Positions 28,655 through 36,440 of a DNA stretch of 64,000 nt are shown here, piece after piece; position 1 is the stretch's first letter, and each line of letters opens with the position of its first letter. Origin of the DNA: Flavobacterium sp. 1355 (GTDB taxonomy: Bacteria; Bacteroidota; Bacteroidia; Flavobacteriales; Flavobacteriaceae); contig NZ_JAFICC010000010.1 of assembly GCF_017833415.1 (NCBI RefSeq), forward strand, positions 1-64,000, written 5' to 3'. The notes below the pieces were generated by a model that saw nothing but the letters and a program-made list of their open reading frames with translations, searched no databases and had not been told where the DNA came from. Made by a program: the position numbers and the translations under genes.

Positions 28655-29205
28655 TTTTTTTCACGCAGATTTTGGAGATTTTGGAGATTCATAAATAATC
28701 TTAAAGAAAAATAATATTCATTATCTGAAATCTGCGTGAAAAAACACCATTACGAAAGTAAGAAATTTCGTTATTTTTGAAATAAAAACATTATGTTAGA
28801 AAATGAAATTTCATATAAAGTAAGAGGGGCAATATTTAAAGTTTATAACACATTAGGTCCCGGTTTACTTGAATCTATTTATGAAAGCGCTTTATATTAT
28901 CAATTGCAAAAGGACAATCTTAAAGTCCAAAAACAACTTGAGATTCCGGTAAAATATAATGATACTTATCTGGATATTACATTTAAACTGGACTTATTGG
29001 TTGAAGACAAAGTTATTGTTGAATTAAAATCTGTAGAAGAATTAAAACCTGTTCATTACAAACAATTAACAACCTATTTAAAATTAACCAATAAAAAACT
29101 TGGTCTATTAGTCAATTTCAACTGTACAAATATTCTGGACAACATTAATCGGGTCGTTAATAAAATTTAATCTGCACAATCAGCTAAATCTGCGTGAAAC
29201 AAAAA
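28655..29205. mobile_element. GxxExxY cassette with inverted, tandem-repeat ends, inserted between thiG and thiH
   Basis: The left end TTTTTTCACGCAGATTT (28655-28671) is mirrored at the right end by AAATCTGCGTGAAA (29186-29199) plus an A-rich run. Each end holds three 9-bp units. Read outward, these are AATCTCCAA, AATCTCCAA, AATCTGCGTG on the left and AATCTGCAC, AATCAGCTA, AATCTGCGTG on the right. A third outward copy at 28728-28744 pairs perfectly (17 bp) with the left end. The only gene inside is the GxxExxY gene. No transposase or clear target duplication is seen. Confidence 0.6.
28793..29170 (+). CDS. GxxExxY protein (PD-(D/E)XK nuclease-like fold)
   Basis: This 125-residue protein has the name-giving motif GLLESIY (about residues 24-30) and a PD-(D/E)XK-like core: LDLLVEDKVIVELKSV with Asp, Glu and Lys in the usual spacing, then HYKQLTTYL and LGLLVNF. 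The family is widespread and its function is unknown. The gene breaks the thiG-thiH operon, which otherwise has overlapping or tightly spaced genes. Its stop codon touches the first 9-bp unit of the right end, so gene and repeats look like one unit. Confidence 0.85.
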   Translation: MLENEISYKVRGAIFKVYNTLGPGLLESIYESALYYQLQKDNLKVQKQLEIPVKYNDTYLDITFKLDLLVEDKVIVELKSVEELKPVHYKQLTTYLKLTNKKLGLLVNFNCTNILDNINRVVNKI

Positions 29206-29210
29206 ATAAA

Positions 29211-30332
29211 ATGAAAACATTCAAATCTATTTTTGAGCAATATAATTGGGATGCTATTCAATCGAGAATATACCAGACAACAACAAAAGACGTTGAACAG
29301 GCCCTGACTAGAACCAAAAGAAATCTTGATGATTTTTTGGCCTTGATTTCGCCTACTGCACAACCCTATTTAGAGCAGATGGCGCAGCAATGTCACGAAC
29401 TCACAATGAAACGTTTTGGCAAGACGATTCAAATGTATGCGCCCTTGTATTTAAGCAATGAATGCCAAAATATCTGTACCTATTGTGGCTTTAGCCTAGA
29501 CAATAAAATTAAACGGAAAACACTTTCTGATGCTGAAATAAAACAGGAAGCTGAGGCATTAAAAAACACTGGTTTTGATCATGTTTTATTGGTGACAGGC
29601 GAAGCCAATTATACTGTAAATATCAATTATTTTATAAACGCCATTGAGCTTCTCAAAAATCAATTCTCGATTATTTCTGTCGAAGTGCAGCCACTTTCTG
29701 CCGAAGAATATCAGCGTTTACATGAAGCCGGGGTTTATTCGGTTTTGGTTTATCAGGAAACCTATCATCAGGAAGTTTACAAAAAATATCATACTAAAGG
29801 CAAAAAGTCAAATTTTGATTATCGTCTGGAAACGCCAGACAGAATTGGAACTGCAGGAATTCATAAAATAGGATTAGGTGTTTTATTAGGTTTAGAAGAC
29901 TGGCGTACAGACAGTTTCTTTAATGCACTTCATATTGATTATCTTCAAAAGAAATACTGGAGAACAAAATACTCAGTTTCTTTTCCCAGATTACGTCCTG
30001 CCGAAGGCATTATCGAACCGAATTTTATTATGGATGATAAAGATTTGACACAGCTCATTTGTGCCTATCGTTTGTGGAATGAAGATTTGGAGATTTCGAT
30101 TTCTACCCGCGAAAATGAAAAATTCAGAAACAATATTATTCCTATTGGTGTTACGAGCATGAGTGCTGGCTCAAAGACAAATCCGGGCGGTTATGTTGTT
30201 GACCCACAATCCTTAGAACAATTTGAAATAAGTGATGAACGTTCAGCAGCAGCAATTTCAGCAGTCATAAAGCATGCAGGCTATGAACCTGTTTGGAAAG
30301 ACTGGGATAAAAGTTTCAGCTTAAAATCCTAA
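29211..30332 (+). CDS. thiH: 2-iminoacetate synthase ThiH
   Basis: This 373-residue radical SAM enzyme has the cluster motif NECQNICTYCGF (CxxxCxxC), LVTGEAN, SVEVQPL, GVLLGLEDWR and the C-terminal TSMSAGSKTNPGGY. It cleaves tyrosine to dehydroglycine for thiazole formation, so this strain makes thiazole by the oxygen-independent route. It is separated from thiG only by the GxxExxY cassette. Confidence 0.96.
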   Translation: MKTFKSIFEQYNWDAIQSRIYQTTTKDVEQALTRTKRNLDDFLALISPTAQPYLEQMAQQCHELTMKRFGKTIQMYAPLYLSNECQNICTYCGFSLDNKIKRKTLSDAEIKQEAEALKNTGFDHVLLVTGEANYTVNINYFINAIELLKNQFSIISVEVQPLSAEEYQRLHEAGVYSVLVYQETYHQEVYKKYHTKGKKSNFDYRLETPDRIGTAGIHKIGLGVLLGLEDWRTDSFFNALHIDYLQKKYWRTKYSVSFPRLRPAEGIIEPNFIMDDKDLTQLICAYRLWNEDLEISISTRENEKFRNNIIPIGVTSMSAGSKTNPGGYVVDPQSLEQFEISDERSAAAISAVIKHAGYEPVWKDWDKSFSLKS

Positions 30333-30406
30333 TCCTGATAGCTATTGGGAGAAATTCCAAATTCCAGCCTCAATCTAAAATAACAATCTAAAATCTAAAT
30401 TTCAAA

Positions 30407-31117
30407 ATGACTATTATAAAAGAATTTCTGCGTTATAACAGACAGACCATACTTCCTGAGATTGGAGATGAGGGTCAGGAAAAAATCAAAAATTCAAAAG
30501 TACTGGTTATTGGCGCCGGAGGTTTGGGTTGTCCGGTTTTACAATATTTGTCAACTGCCGGGGTTGGGACTATTGGTATTGTTGATTTTGATACTATCGA
30601 AATCCATAATCTTCATCGCCAGATATTATATACAGAAAATCAGGTTGGATTTTCTAAAGCTTCAACAGCTAAAAAAGCTCTTGCAAAGTTAAATCCGTTA
30701 ATAAACATAGTTGCTTTTGAAGAAAAATTAACTGTAGAAAATGCCTCTCTGATAATTGAGGATTTTGACATAATTGTAGATGGTTCAGATAATTTCAAAA
30801 CCCGTTATTTGGTCAATGATAGCTGTGTAGATTTAAACAAAACACTGATTTACGGAAGTATTCTGAAATTTGAAGGTCAAATTGCTGTTTTTAACCACAA
30901 CGGAAGTAAAAACCTGCGTGACTTGTTTCCGGAAATGCCTGATCCTAAGGATGTACCAAATTGTAACCTGAACGGTGTTTTAGGAACTTTACCCGGAATT
31001 ATCGGCAATATGATGGGACATGAAACTTTAAAACTTATAATAGGATTGCCAACTTTAAAAAATGAATTAATTCTTTTTGATACTTTAAACTGGAGTTTTA
31101 CAAAATTGAATTATTAG
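30407..31117 (+). CDS. thiF: ThiF/MoeB-type adenylyltransferase, short form
   Basis: This 236-residue E1-like protein has the ATP-binding GAGGLGCPVLQYLSTAGVG, DFDTIEIHNLHRQ and DGSDNFKTRYLVND. It probably adenylates the ThiS C terminus. The zinc cysteines of MoeB/ThiF are missing: NLRDLFPEMP stands where a CxxC is usual, and the C terminus has none. A single Cys remains in PNCNLNGVLG. There is no rhodanese domain. It is the last gene of the thi operon, and its stop codon overlaps the stop of the convergent MOSC gene. Confidence 0.88.
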   Translation: MTIIKEFLRYNRQTILPEIGDEGQEKIKNSKVLVIGAGGLGCPVLQYLSTAGVGTIGIVDFDTIEIHNLHRQILYTENQVGFSKASTAKKALAKLNPLINIVAFEEKLTVENASLIIEDFDIIVDGSDNFKTRYLVNDSCVDLNKTLIYGSILKFEGQIAVFNHNGSKNLRDLFPEMPDPKDVPNCNLNGVLGTLPGIIGNMMGHETLKLIIGLPTLKNELILFDTLNWSFTKLNY

Positions 31118-31908
31118 AAAGCTACGGTATCCCCAACTTTTACAATACCAGAATTTAAACTGACAATATTAGTCCCGAATAAAACTGAATTATTTACATT
31201 CCTGTATTTGCTTAATGTTTTTAAAGGTTCTTTTTTTATGATTCCTTTCTGCGGATCATTATTAACCATAATACATCTGCCACAGGGTTTTATATTTTTA
31301 AATTGTACTTCGCCAATTTTAAAAGTATCATACTCATCTTCTTCGTGAGCATTTGTAGTACTAACCACAATGTTGGGACGAAATCTCTTAATGGTGATTT
31401 TTTCTTCGAGTTTTTCGTTGAGGAAATCTAAACTTTCTGACCCGATTAATAAATACGGATAACCATCGGCAAGGCTTACATTGAATGTTTCTTTTAGTCT
31501 TGAACTTTCATGTTTACGATCGCCAATTTTATTGATTCTGACCAATTTACATTCAAAACCTAAATGTTTGCTAAACCATTCTGAAGTTGATTTACTCACC
31601 TCTGTAACTTCTGTTTCATCCTCCCAGACATGACTTTTTATCGGAATATTCAAATCTTCATTTATAGAAAATTCATATTGATGATCTTCAAAACTTATAC
31701 TGATTTTTCCATCTGAAATCTGCGGATAGAACTGGCTCATTATTGGATATTCCCTTTGGGTAACATGTTTATTTTCGGCATCGATTAACATCCATCGGCG
31801 ATCATTTTCAAACCCCATTTCTTCGGCTAAAGCTGTTTGGCAGCTTATTCCCGCCAGACTTTTTATCGGATAGATATAAATTTCTTTTACAACATGAATG
31901 GTACTCAT
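31114..31908 (-). CDS. MOSC domain protein (YcbX-like N-terminal barrel)
   Basis: This 264-residue protein has an N-terminal MOSC_N barrel (VKEIYIYPIKSLAGI, GFENDRRWMLID) and a C-terminal MOSC domain with the cofactor-ligand cysteine in FKNIKPCGRCIMVN and PLKTLSKYRN. Relatives (YcbX, mARC) use a molybdenum cofactor to reduce N-hydroxylated compounds. It starts two bases from aat and converges on thiF with overlapping stops and no terminator between. Confidence 0.9.
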   Translation of the reverse strand: MSTIHVVKEIYIYPIKSLAGISCQTALAEEMGFENDRRWMLIDAENKHVTQREYPIMSQFYPQISDGKISISFEDHQYEFSINEDLNIPIKSHVWEDETEVTEVSKSTSEWFSKHLGFECKLVRINKIGDRKHESSRLKETFNVSLADGYPYLLIGSESLDFLNEKLEEKITIKRFRPNIVVSTTNAHEEDEYDTFKIGEVQFKNIKPCGRCIMVNNDPQKGIIKKEPLKTLSKYRNVNNSVLFGTNIVSLNSGIVKVGDTVAF

Positions 31909-31909
31909 T

Positions 31910-32548
31910 TTATTTACTTTTTAAAATAGACATAAATTCCTGGCGGTCAATTTCGCAACATCCCAAACTCTCTAAATGAGGATTATAAACCTGACAATCC
32001 AAAAGTTTATAATTTTCTTTTTTTAAATATTGAACCAAAGCAATAAAAGCAACTTTGGATGCATTCGAAACTTTAGAAAACATGCTTTCTCCGCAAAAAA
32101 CATCTCCTAAATCAATCCCGTATAAACCGCCTACCAAAACCTCATCCTGCCAAACCTCAACAGATTTTGCAATTCCTTGTTCGTGAAGATTGCAATACGC
32201 ATCAATCATTTCGTTTGAAATCCATGTTCCGTTCTGGCCTTCCCGTTTTATTTTTTGACAATTCGAAATTACATCTTTAAAGTTTTTATTAAAAGTTACT
32301 TTAAACATATTTTTATTCAAAACTGCGCGCATACTTTTTGAGATAATCAATTCATCCAAAAACAAAACCATTCTCGGATCCGGTGACCACCAAAGAATGG
32401 GCTCTCCTTCATTAAACCATGGAAAAATTCCGCTTTTGTATGCCAGTTGTAAACGTTCAGAACTTAAATCGCCTCCAATGGCAAGAATTCCGTCTTCATC
32501 GGCTTCTGAAACTGGTGGAAAAAATAAGTCTTTTGATAAATAATGCAT
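31910..32548 (-). CDS. aat: Leucyl/phenylalanyl-tRNA-protein transferase
   Basis: This 212-residue protein matches Aat: GILAIGGDLSSERLQLAY, GIFPWFNEGEPILWWSPDPR, GLYGIDLGDVFCGESMFS and LDCQVYNPHLESLG. It adds Leu or Phe to N-terminal Lys or Arg of proteins, marking them for ClpAP (N-degron pathway). It is upstream of, and probably co-transcribed with, the MOSC gene. Confidence 0.96.
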   Translation of the reverse strand: MHYLSKDLFFPPVSEADEDGILAIGGDLSSERLQLAYKSGIFPWFNEGEPILWWSPDPRMVLFLDELIISKSMRAVLNKNMFKVTFNKNFKDVISNCQKIKREGQNGTWISNEMIDAYCNLHEQGIAKSVEVWQDEVLVGGLYGIDLGDVFCGESMFSKVSNASKVAFIALVQYLKKENYKLLDCQVYNPHLESLGCCEIDRQEFMSILKSK

Positions 32549-32574
32549 TTTTTTTTAAATTACAATAGAGAAAT

Positions 32575-32702
32575 TCCAGATTCCAACTGCCTGCAAAACC
32601 TTTTTCAAAATTTAAAACTTTGGCAAAGGCCTACACAATACAAAAAATTCCAAATCCCAAATTCACGAGAATGAATTGGAATTTGGAATTTATATTTTAG
32701 AA
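32575..32702. repeat. AATTCCAA-type inverted repeat
   Basis: AAATTCCAAATCCCAAATTC (32645-32664) faces GAATTGGAATTTGGAATTT (32673-32691), forming a long imperfect hairpin. A further TTCCAGATTCCAA lies at about 32577. It is a member of the dispersed family also seen near 18.3, 30.4 and 39.3 kb. It may act as a terminator for the DUF3127 gene. Confidence 0.6.
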
Positions 32703-32711
32703 TTTAAACTC

Positions 32712-33083
32712 TTAGAACGGTAAATCGTCCGGTTCGTCTTCGTTTAAGTTTGTTGCCGGAGCAAAAGCTTCTGCTGCTGGCATTGGAGGTGTTTGTGAAG
32801 GTGCTTCGTTACCTACTCTTTCGATTCTCCAACCTTGAATACTATTAAAATATCTTGTTTCTCCTTGTGGATTAACCCATTCTCTTCCTCTTAAATTGAT
32901 AGAAACTTTTACTGCCTCTCCTTGCTTATAGCTACTCAATAAATCGCATTTATCTTGTGTAAATTCGATTAAAATGTGTTGTGGGTACTGCTCATCTGTA
33001 GTAACAACTAATTCTCTTTTTTTGAATGAGGCACTAACTTGTTGCTCAGGGTTAACCACTTTTACTTTTCCTATAACTTCCAT
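32712..33083 (-). CDS. DUF3127 protein with SSB-like acidic C terminus
   Basis: This 123-residue protein has a DUF3127 domain (about 1-95; FKKRELVVTTDEQYPQHI, GREWVNPQGETRYFNS), which is predicted to be an OB-like beta fold. A Pro/Ala linker follows, then the end NLNEDEPDDLPF. The last residues resemble the DDDIPF tip by which SSB recruits repair and replication proteins. A role in nucleic-acid binding is inferred. It sits between the flavin reductase and aat genes. Confidence 0.82.
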   Translation of the reverse strand: MEVIGKVKVVNPEQQVSASFKKRELVVTTDEQYPQHILIEFTQDKCDLLSSYKQGEAVKVSINLRGREWVNPQGETRYFNSIQGWRIERVGNEAPSQTPPMPAAEAFAPATNLNEDEPDDLPF

Positions 33084-33114
33084 CTTCTTTCTATATTAAT
33101 TATTTGTTCTATTC

Positions 33115-33990
33115 TTATTTTTTAGCTAAAAGCACTTTCCAGGCCGACTCAACATCATCGTTATTAAGATATTTTTTGGCTTCAAGATGTATTTTTTCCT
33201 GATCATCGGAACTTAAAACTCCTTTTACAGAAAAGTTTTCTTTCACAAATATACTAACTTCTTCTGTTGTGGGCAAGGCTTCTATGTTACCTAATTTTCC
33301 GAGGTCATTTCCGTTAAAAACGGGGCTTTCCCTGATAAAATTCGGAATTACATCTACTCCAACACCCAATGTTGTAAGCGGTTTGGGCACTTCAAAAAGT
33401 CCTTCGTTTGATCTTGAATACCAGTTACTTCCTAATCTTGAGACCAAATCTATTTTGTGCTGGTCGATTGCTCCGTTTTCATCTAAAACTGATTCGTGTA
33501 TATGCATTTTTACTACTTCACAAAGAATCAGGTTTCCTGCTCCTCCTTCTGTTCCCAACGGAATAATTTGTGTGATTTTGCACTCAAATTGTACCGGAGA
33601 TTCTTTTACACGATATGGTTTTACCAAATCTGAAGGAATTTGTGTCAGACCGGCTTTTATAAATTCGTTTACTCCTTCTCCATATTCTGTACTTGCCAAT
33701 GATGTTTGTTGAACCAAATCGTAATTGACAACATTTATTACCACTTCACCGGTTGCCTGAGCATTAATCAATGTATGCTTTACTGTGTTGTCGCGTACAC
33801 GCCTTGCAGGTGAAAAAACCAAAATTGGCGGATTAGCGCTAAAAACATTAAAAAAACTAAATGGTGACAAATTGGGAATTCCTTTTTCACTAATTGTACT
33901 GGCAAAAGCGATAGGCCGTGGCCCGACAGCACTTTGCAAATAGCCATGTAGTTTTGCTGTTGGTATTTCTTTAGGGTTAATGCTAATCAT
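33115..33990 (-). CDS. Flavin reductase-like FMN-binding protein
   Basis: This 291-residue protein has a flavin reductase domain (about 1-200; AVGPRPIAFASTIS, LSPFSFFNVFSANPPILVFSP, ATGEVVINVV, CEVVKMHIHE). The C-terminal 80 residues are helical and Lys/Glu-rich. A longer reading frame begins at 34080, but a perfect -7 box lies at 34035-34028, so the ATG at 33990 is the likely start. The partner enzyme is unknown. Confidence 0.88.
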   Translation of the reverse strand: MISINPKEIPTAKLHGYLQSAVGPRPIAFASTISEKGIPNLSPFSFFNVFSANPPILVFSPARRVRDNTVKHTLINAQATGEVVINVVNYDLVQQTSLASTEYGEGVNEFIKAGLTQIPSDLVKPYRVKESPVQFECKITQIIPLGTEGGAGNLILCEVVKMHIHESVLDENGAIDQHKIDLVSRLGSNWYSRSNEGLFEVPKPLTTLGVGVDVIPNFIRESPVFNGNDLGKLGNIEALPTTEEVSIFVKENFSVKGVLSSDDQEKIHLEAKKYLNNDDVESAWKVLLAKK

Positions 33991-34027
33991 AGTTCTTCTT
34001 TTTAACCAAATCTCATTTTGGCAACTA

Positions 34028-34035
34028 CAAAAGTA
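34028..34035 (-). promoter_or_regulatory. -7 box of the flavin reductase gene
   Basis: Minus-strand TACTTTTG matches TAnnTTTG and lies 37 bases before the ATG at 33990. It decides the choice of start. Confidence 0.6.
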
Positions 34036-34150
34036 TAGAAATCGATGAAGCGAAAGAAATAGTTTTAGATTTAAAAACAAAAAATCTTTAGAGTATTACA
34101 AAATATTAAATGTGTTTATTTCGTTATATTTATACCTCAAAAATAAATAT

Positions 34151-35302
34151 ATGTTTTTTTCTGAAAGAAGAAATACTACACGTTGGATCATCATCAGCAT
34201 CTCCTTTTTAATCATCTCCCTAATTCTCTGGAACACGTATACATTTTTCCAGATCTTTAAGAATGAGGAGCGGATAAAAATGAAACTTTTGGCAAATGCA
34301 CAAATCGCATTAATCAATGCTGATGAAAATACAGATCTTGAACTGCCTCTTCAGATTTCAAGCAATAATACTTCTATTCCGGTAATCCTGACGATGTATG
34401 ATAAGATTCTTACCACCAGAAATGTGCCGGAATCAATTTTACAGGACGAAAAAAAGTCAATGGCTTTTTTGAGAAAACTGCAAAATGAAAATGAGCCTAT
34501 TGTTTTTGAATATTCTCCCGGAAAATACCAAAAACTGTATTATGGAAATTCGGCATTGCTTAATAAACTCAAATATTATCCTATTGCTTTATTGCTGATT
34601 ATTTTCTTGTTTGGCGCTTTGATTTATAATTTTTACAAAAGCACCAAAATGGCAACGCAAAATAAACTTTGGGCCGGAATGGCCAAAGAAACTGCACATC
34701 AGATAGGTACGCCATTGTCATCATTAATAGGCTGGATTGAAATTTTAAAAACCGAAGAAATTGATCAGTCCATTACAGTAGAAATCGAAAAAGATGTTGA
34801 TCGCCTGCAGACTATTACGGATCGTTTTTCAAAAATAGGATCTGTTCCTGTTCTGGAAGCCCATGATGTTATTGCTGAGACATACAATACCTATGAGTAC
34901 CTGCAATCCCGGTTTTCCAAACAAGTTGCCTTTTCTTATCTTGCACCAAAAGACCCGGTTTTGGCTTATATAAATCCGACATTATACAGTTGGACTATAG
35001 AAAATTTGGTTAAAAATGCAATTGATGCCATGAAAGGAAAAGGGACTTTGGAACTTAAAATTGAACAGGATTCTAATCACGTGAAAATCACAGTAAAAGA
35101 CTCCGGTACCGGAATCCCGAAGAATCAATTCAAAACTATTTTTGAACCTGGTTTTACGACCAAAAAACGCGGATGGGGATTGGGACTTTCTTTAACTAAA
35201 AGAATTGTCGAGGAATATCATTACGGAAAAATAAAAGTTTTGCATTCTGAATTGGGAAAAGGAACGACTTTTCAGATTCAGTTAAATAAAAAAGTGCAGT
35301 AA
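34151..35302 (+). CDS. Sensor histidine kinase without an adjacent regulator
   Basis: This 383-residue protein has an N-terminal membrane segment (about residues 8-30), a short extracytoplasmic region, and a second segment (YYPIALLLIIFLFGALIYNF). The cytoplasmic part has an H box (KETAHQIGTPLSSLIGW) and an HATPase domain (ENLVKNAIDAM, DSGTGIP, GWGLGLSLTKRI). No response regulator is adjacent. A GTG at 34112 would give a longer protein, but the ATG at 34151 starts a typical membrane N terminus. A terminator overlaps the stop codon. Confidence 0.9.
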   Translation: MFFSERRNTTRWIIISISFLIISLILWNTYTFFQIFKNEERIKMKLLANAQIALINADENTDLELPLQISSNNTSIPVILTMYDKILTTRNVPESILQDEKKSMAFLRKLQNENEPIVFEYSPGKYQKLYYGNSALLNKLKYYPIALLLIIFLFGALIYNFYKSTKMATQNKLWAGMAKETAHQIGTPLSSLIGWIEILKTEEIDQSITVEIEKDVDRLQTITDRFSKIGSVPVLEAHDVIAETYNTYEYLQSRFSKQVAFSYLAPKDPVLAYINPTLYSWTIENLVKNAIDAMKGKGTLELKIEQDSNHVKITVKDSGTGIPKNQFKTIFEPGFTTKKRGWGLGLSLTKRIVEEYHYGKIKVLHSELGKGTTFQIQLNKKVQ

Positions 35303-35322
35303 AATTATTTACTGCACTTTTT
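35290..35322. terminator. Bidirectional terminator overlapping the histidine kinase stop codon
   Basis: AAAGTGCAGTAAA and TTTACTGCACTTT form a perfect 13-bp stem with a four-base loop, flanked by A and T runs. The left arm contains the last codons and TAA. Confidence 0.9.
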
Positions 35323-35371
35323 ATTGCATCTGTTGATTTTTTTTGTCAGGCTGACATGACTTTATTACTAT

Positions 35372-35758
35372 TTACAAATTTGCCTGAATACTTTTTGCCA
35401 AAGCCTCAAATTCTTCTTTAGAAAGTGAAACTTTATTCTGAAAACGCATTTCATCCATTTCATTTAATGGAATTAAATGTACGTGTGCATGAGGAACTTC
35501 TAGGCCTACAACAGCCATTCCAATTCTTTTGCAGAGAACTGTTTTTTCCAGAGCAGCTGCAATTTTCTTAGAAAACTTCATTAATCCTAAATACAGTTCG
35601 TCATCCATATCAAAAATCTTATCGATTTCTTGTTTTGGAATACAAAGTGTATGTCCTTTTGCATTTGGATTTACATCCAAAAAAGCCAAATACTTATCGT
35701 CTTCAGCAATTTTGTAAGCCGGAATTTCTCCGTTGACTATTTTAGTGAAAATGCTCAT
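35372..35758 (-). CDS. HIT family protein (purine nucleotide phosphoramidase type)
   Basis: This 128-residue protein has the HIT motif VPHAHVHLIPL (HxHxHxx) near residues 95-105 and the N-terminal SIFTKIVNGEIPAYKI with KGHTLCIPK. HIT proteins hydrolyse nucleoside phosphoramidates or dinucleotides. It lies 50 bases downstream of greA on the same strand and is probably co-transcribed. Confidence 0.94.
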   Translation of the reverse strand: MSIFTKIVNGEIPAYKIAEDDKYLAFLDVNPNAKGHTLCIPKQEIDKIFDMDDELYLGLMKFSKKIAAALEKTVLCKRIGMAVVGLEVPHAHVHLIPLNEMDEMRFQNKVSLSKEEFEALAKSIQANL

Positions 35759-35807
35759 TTTTTAATTTTTAAAATAATAGTGAGATTGCTTCGTTTCTCT
35801 CAATGAC

Positions 35808-36284
35808 TTAGTCTCTTGAGATTTCAAGAATTTCAAATTTCAAAACACCGTTTGGAACAGTAATTTCTGCTACTTCTCCAACAGATTTTCCCAGTAATCC
35901 TTTTCCAATAGGAGAGGTTACCGAAATTTTTCCGGTTTTAAGATCAGCTTCACTTTCTGCAACCAATGTATATTTCATTTCCATTCCGTTGCCTTGGTTC
36001 TTAATTTTCACATTAGAAAGTACCAAAACTTTAGAAACATCAAGTTGTGATTCGTCAATTAATCTCGCATTTGAATATACTTCTTCTAATTTAGCAATTC
36101 TCATTTCTAATAATCCCTGTGCTTCCTTAGCGGCATCATACTCTGCATTTTCAGACAGATCTCCTTTGTCCCTTGCCTCTGCTATATCCTGAGATGCCTT
36201 TGGACGCATTACACTTTTTAAGTGATCTAATTCATCTTTTAGCTTTTTTAATCCTTCTGCTGTATAATAAGATACTTTACTCAT
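35808..36284 (-). CDS. greA: Transcription elongation factor GreA
   Basis: This 158-residue protein has the N-terminal coiled coil with the acidic tip (AEARDKGDLSENAEYDAAKEA) and the C-terminal FKBP-like domain (SPIGKGLLGKSVGEVAEI). It helps backtracked RNA polymerase cleave its transcript. A longer frame starts at 36341, but that extension covers the leader hairpin and starts inside the -7 box, so the ATG at 36284 is used. Confidence 0.97.
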   Translation of the reverse strand: MSKVSYYTAEGLKKLKDELDHLKSVMRPKASQDIAEARDKGDLSENAEYDAAKEAQGLLEMRIAKLEEVYSNARLIDESQLDVSKVLVLSNVKIKNQGNGMEMKYTLVAESEADLKTGKISVTSPIGKGLLGKSVGEVAEITVPNGVLKFEILEISRD

Positions 36285-36303
36285 AACTTCATCGTTTATA
36301 TAA

Positions 36304-36333
36304 ATACAAAAAATCCCATCGCGACGGGATTTT
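36304..36333 (-). terminator. Terminator-like hairpin at the 5' end of the greA leader
   Basis: On the minus strand AAAATCCCGT pairs with ATGGGATTTT around CGCG (36333-36310), then the RNA runs into UUUUUUG. One pair is G.U on this strand but A-C on the other, so it is built for minus-strand RNA. It lies between the greA promoter and start codon, and no gene upstream on this strand needs a terminator. Confidence 0.65.
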
Positions 36334-36340
36334 CTTACCA

Positions 36341-36348
36341 CAAATATA
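36341..36348 (-). promoter_or_regulatory. -7 box of greA
   Basis: Minus-strand TATATTTG matches the consensus. Transcription should begin near 36335, at or just before the leader hairpin. Confidence 0.6.
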
Positions 36349-36409
36349 CTATATTTTTTTATAGTACATAATTATATGTTAATCATATAGAATTGAAATG
36401 TAAATAATT

Positions 36410-36417
36410 TAATTTTG
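36410..36417 (+). promoter_or_regulatory. -7 box of the Rieske-like lipoprotein gene
   Basis: TAATTTTG matches TAnnTTTG, 23 bases before the ATG at 36441. The -33 element is weak. It diverges from the greA promoter 60 bases away. Confidence 0.45.
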
Positions 36418-36440
36418 TTTAACTAATTTATATCAAAATA

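Noticed and set aside
28653..28744. Hairpin after thiG taken as a terminator
   Set aside because: Arms of 17 bp are 56 bases apart and recur at the far side of the GxxExxY gene, so element ends explain it better; thiH and thiF would also be cut off from the riboswitch.
34112..34150. GTG start for a longer histidine kinase
   Set aside because: The ATG at 34151 begins a typical membrane N terminus; the extension is AT-rich and lies where promoter sequence is expected.
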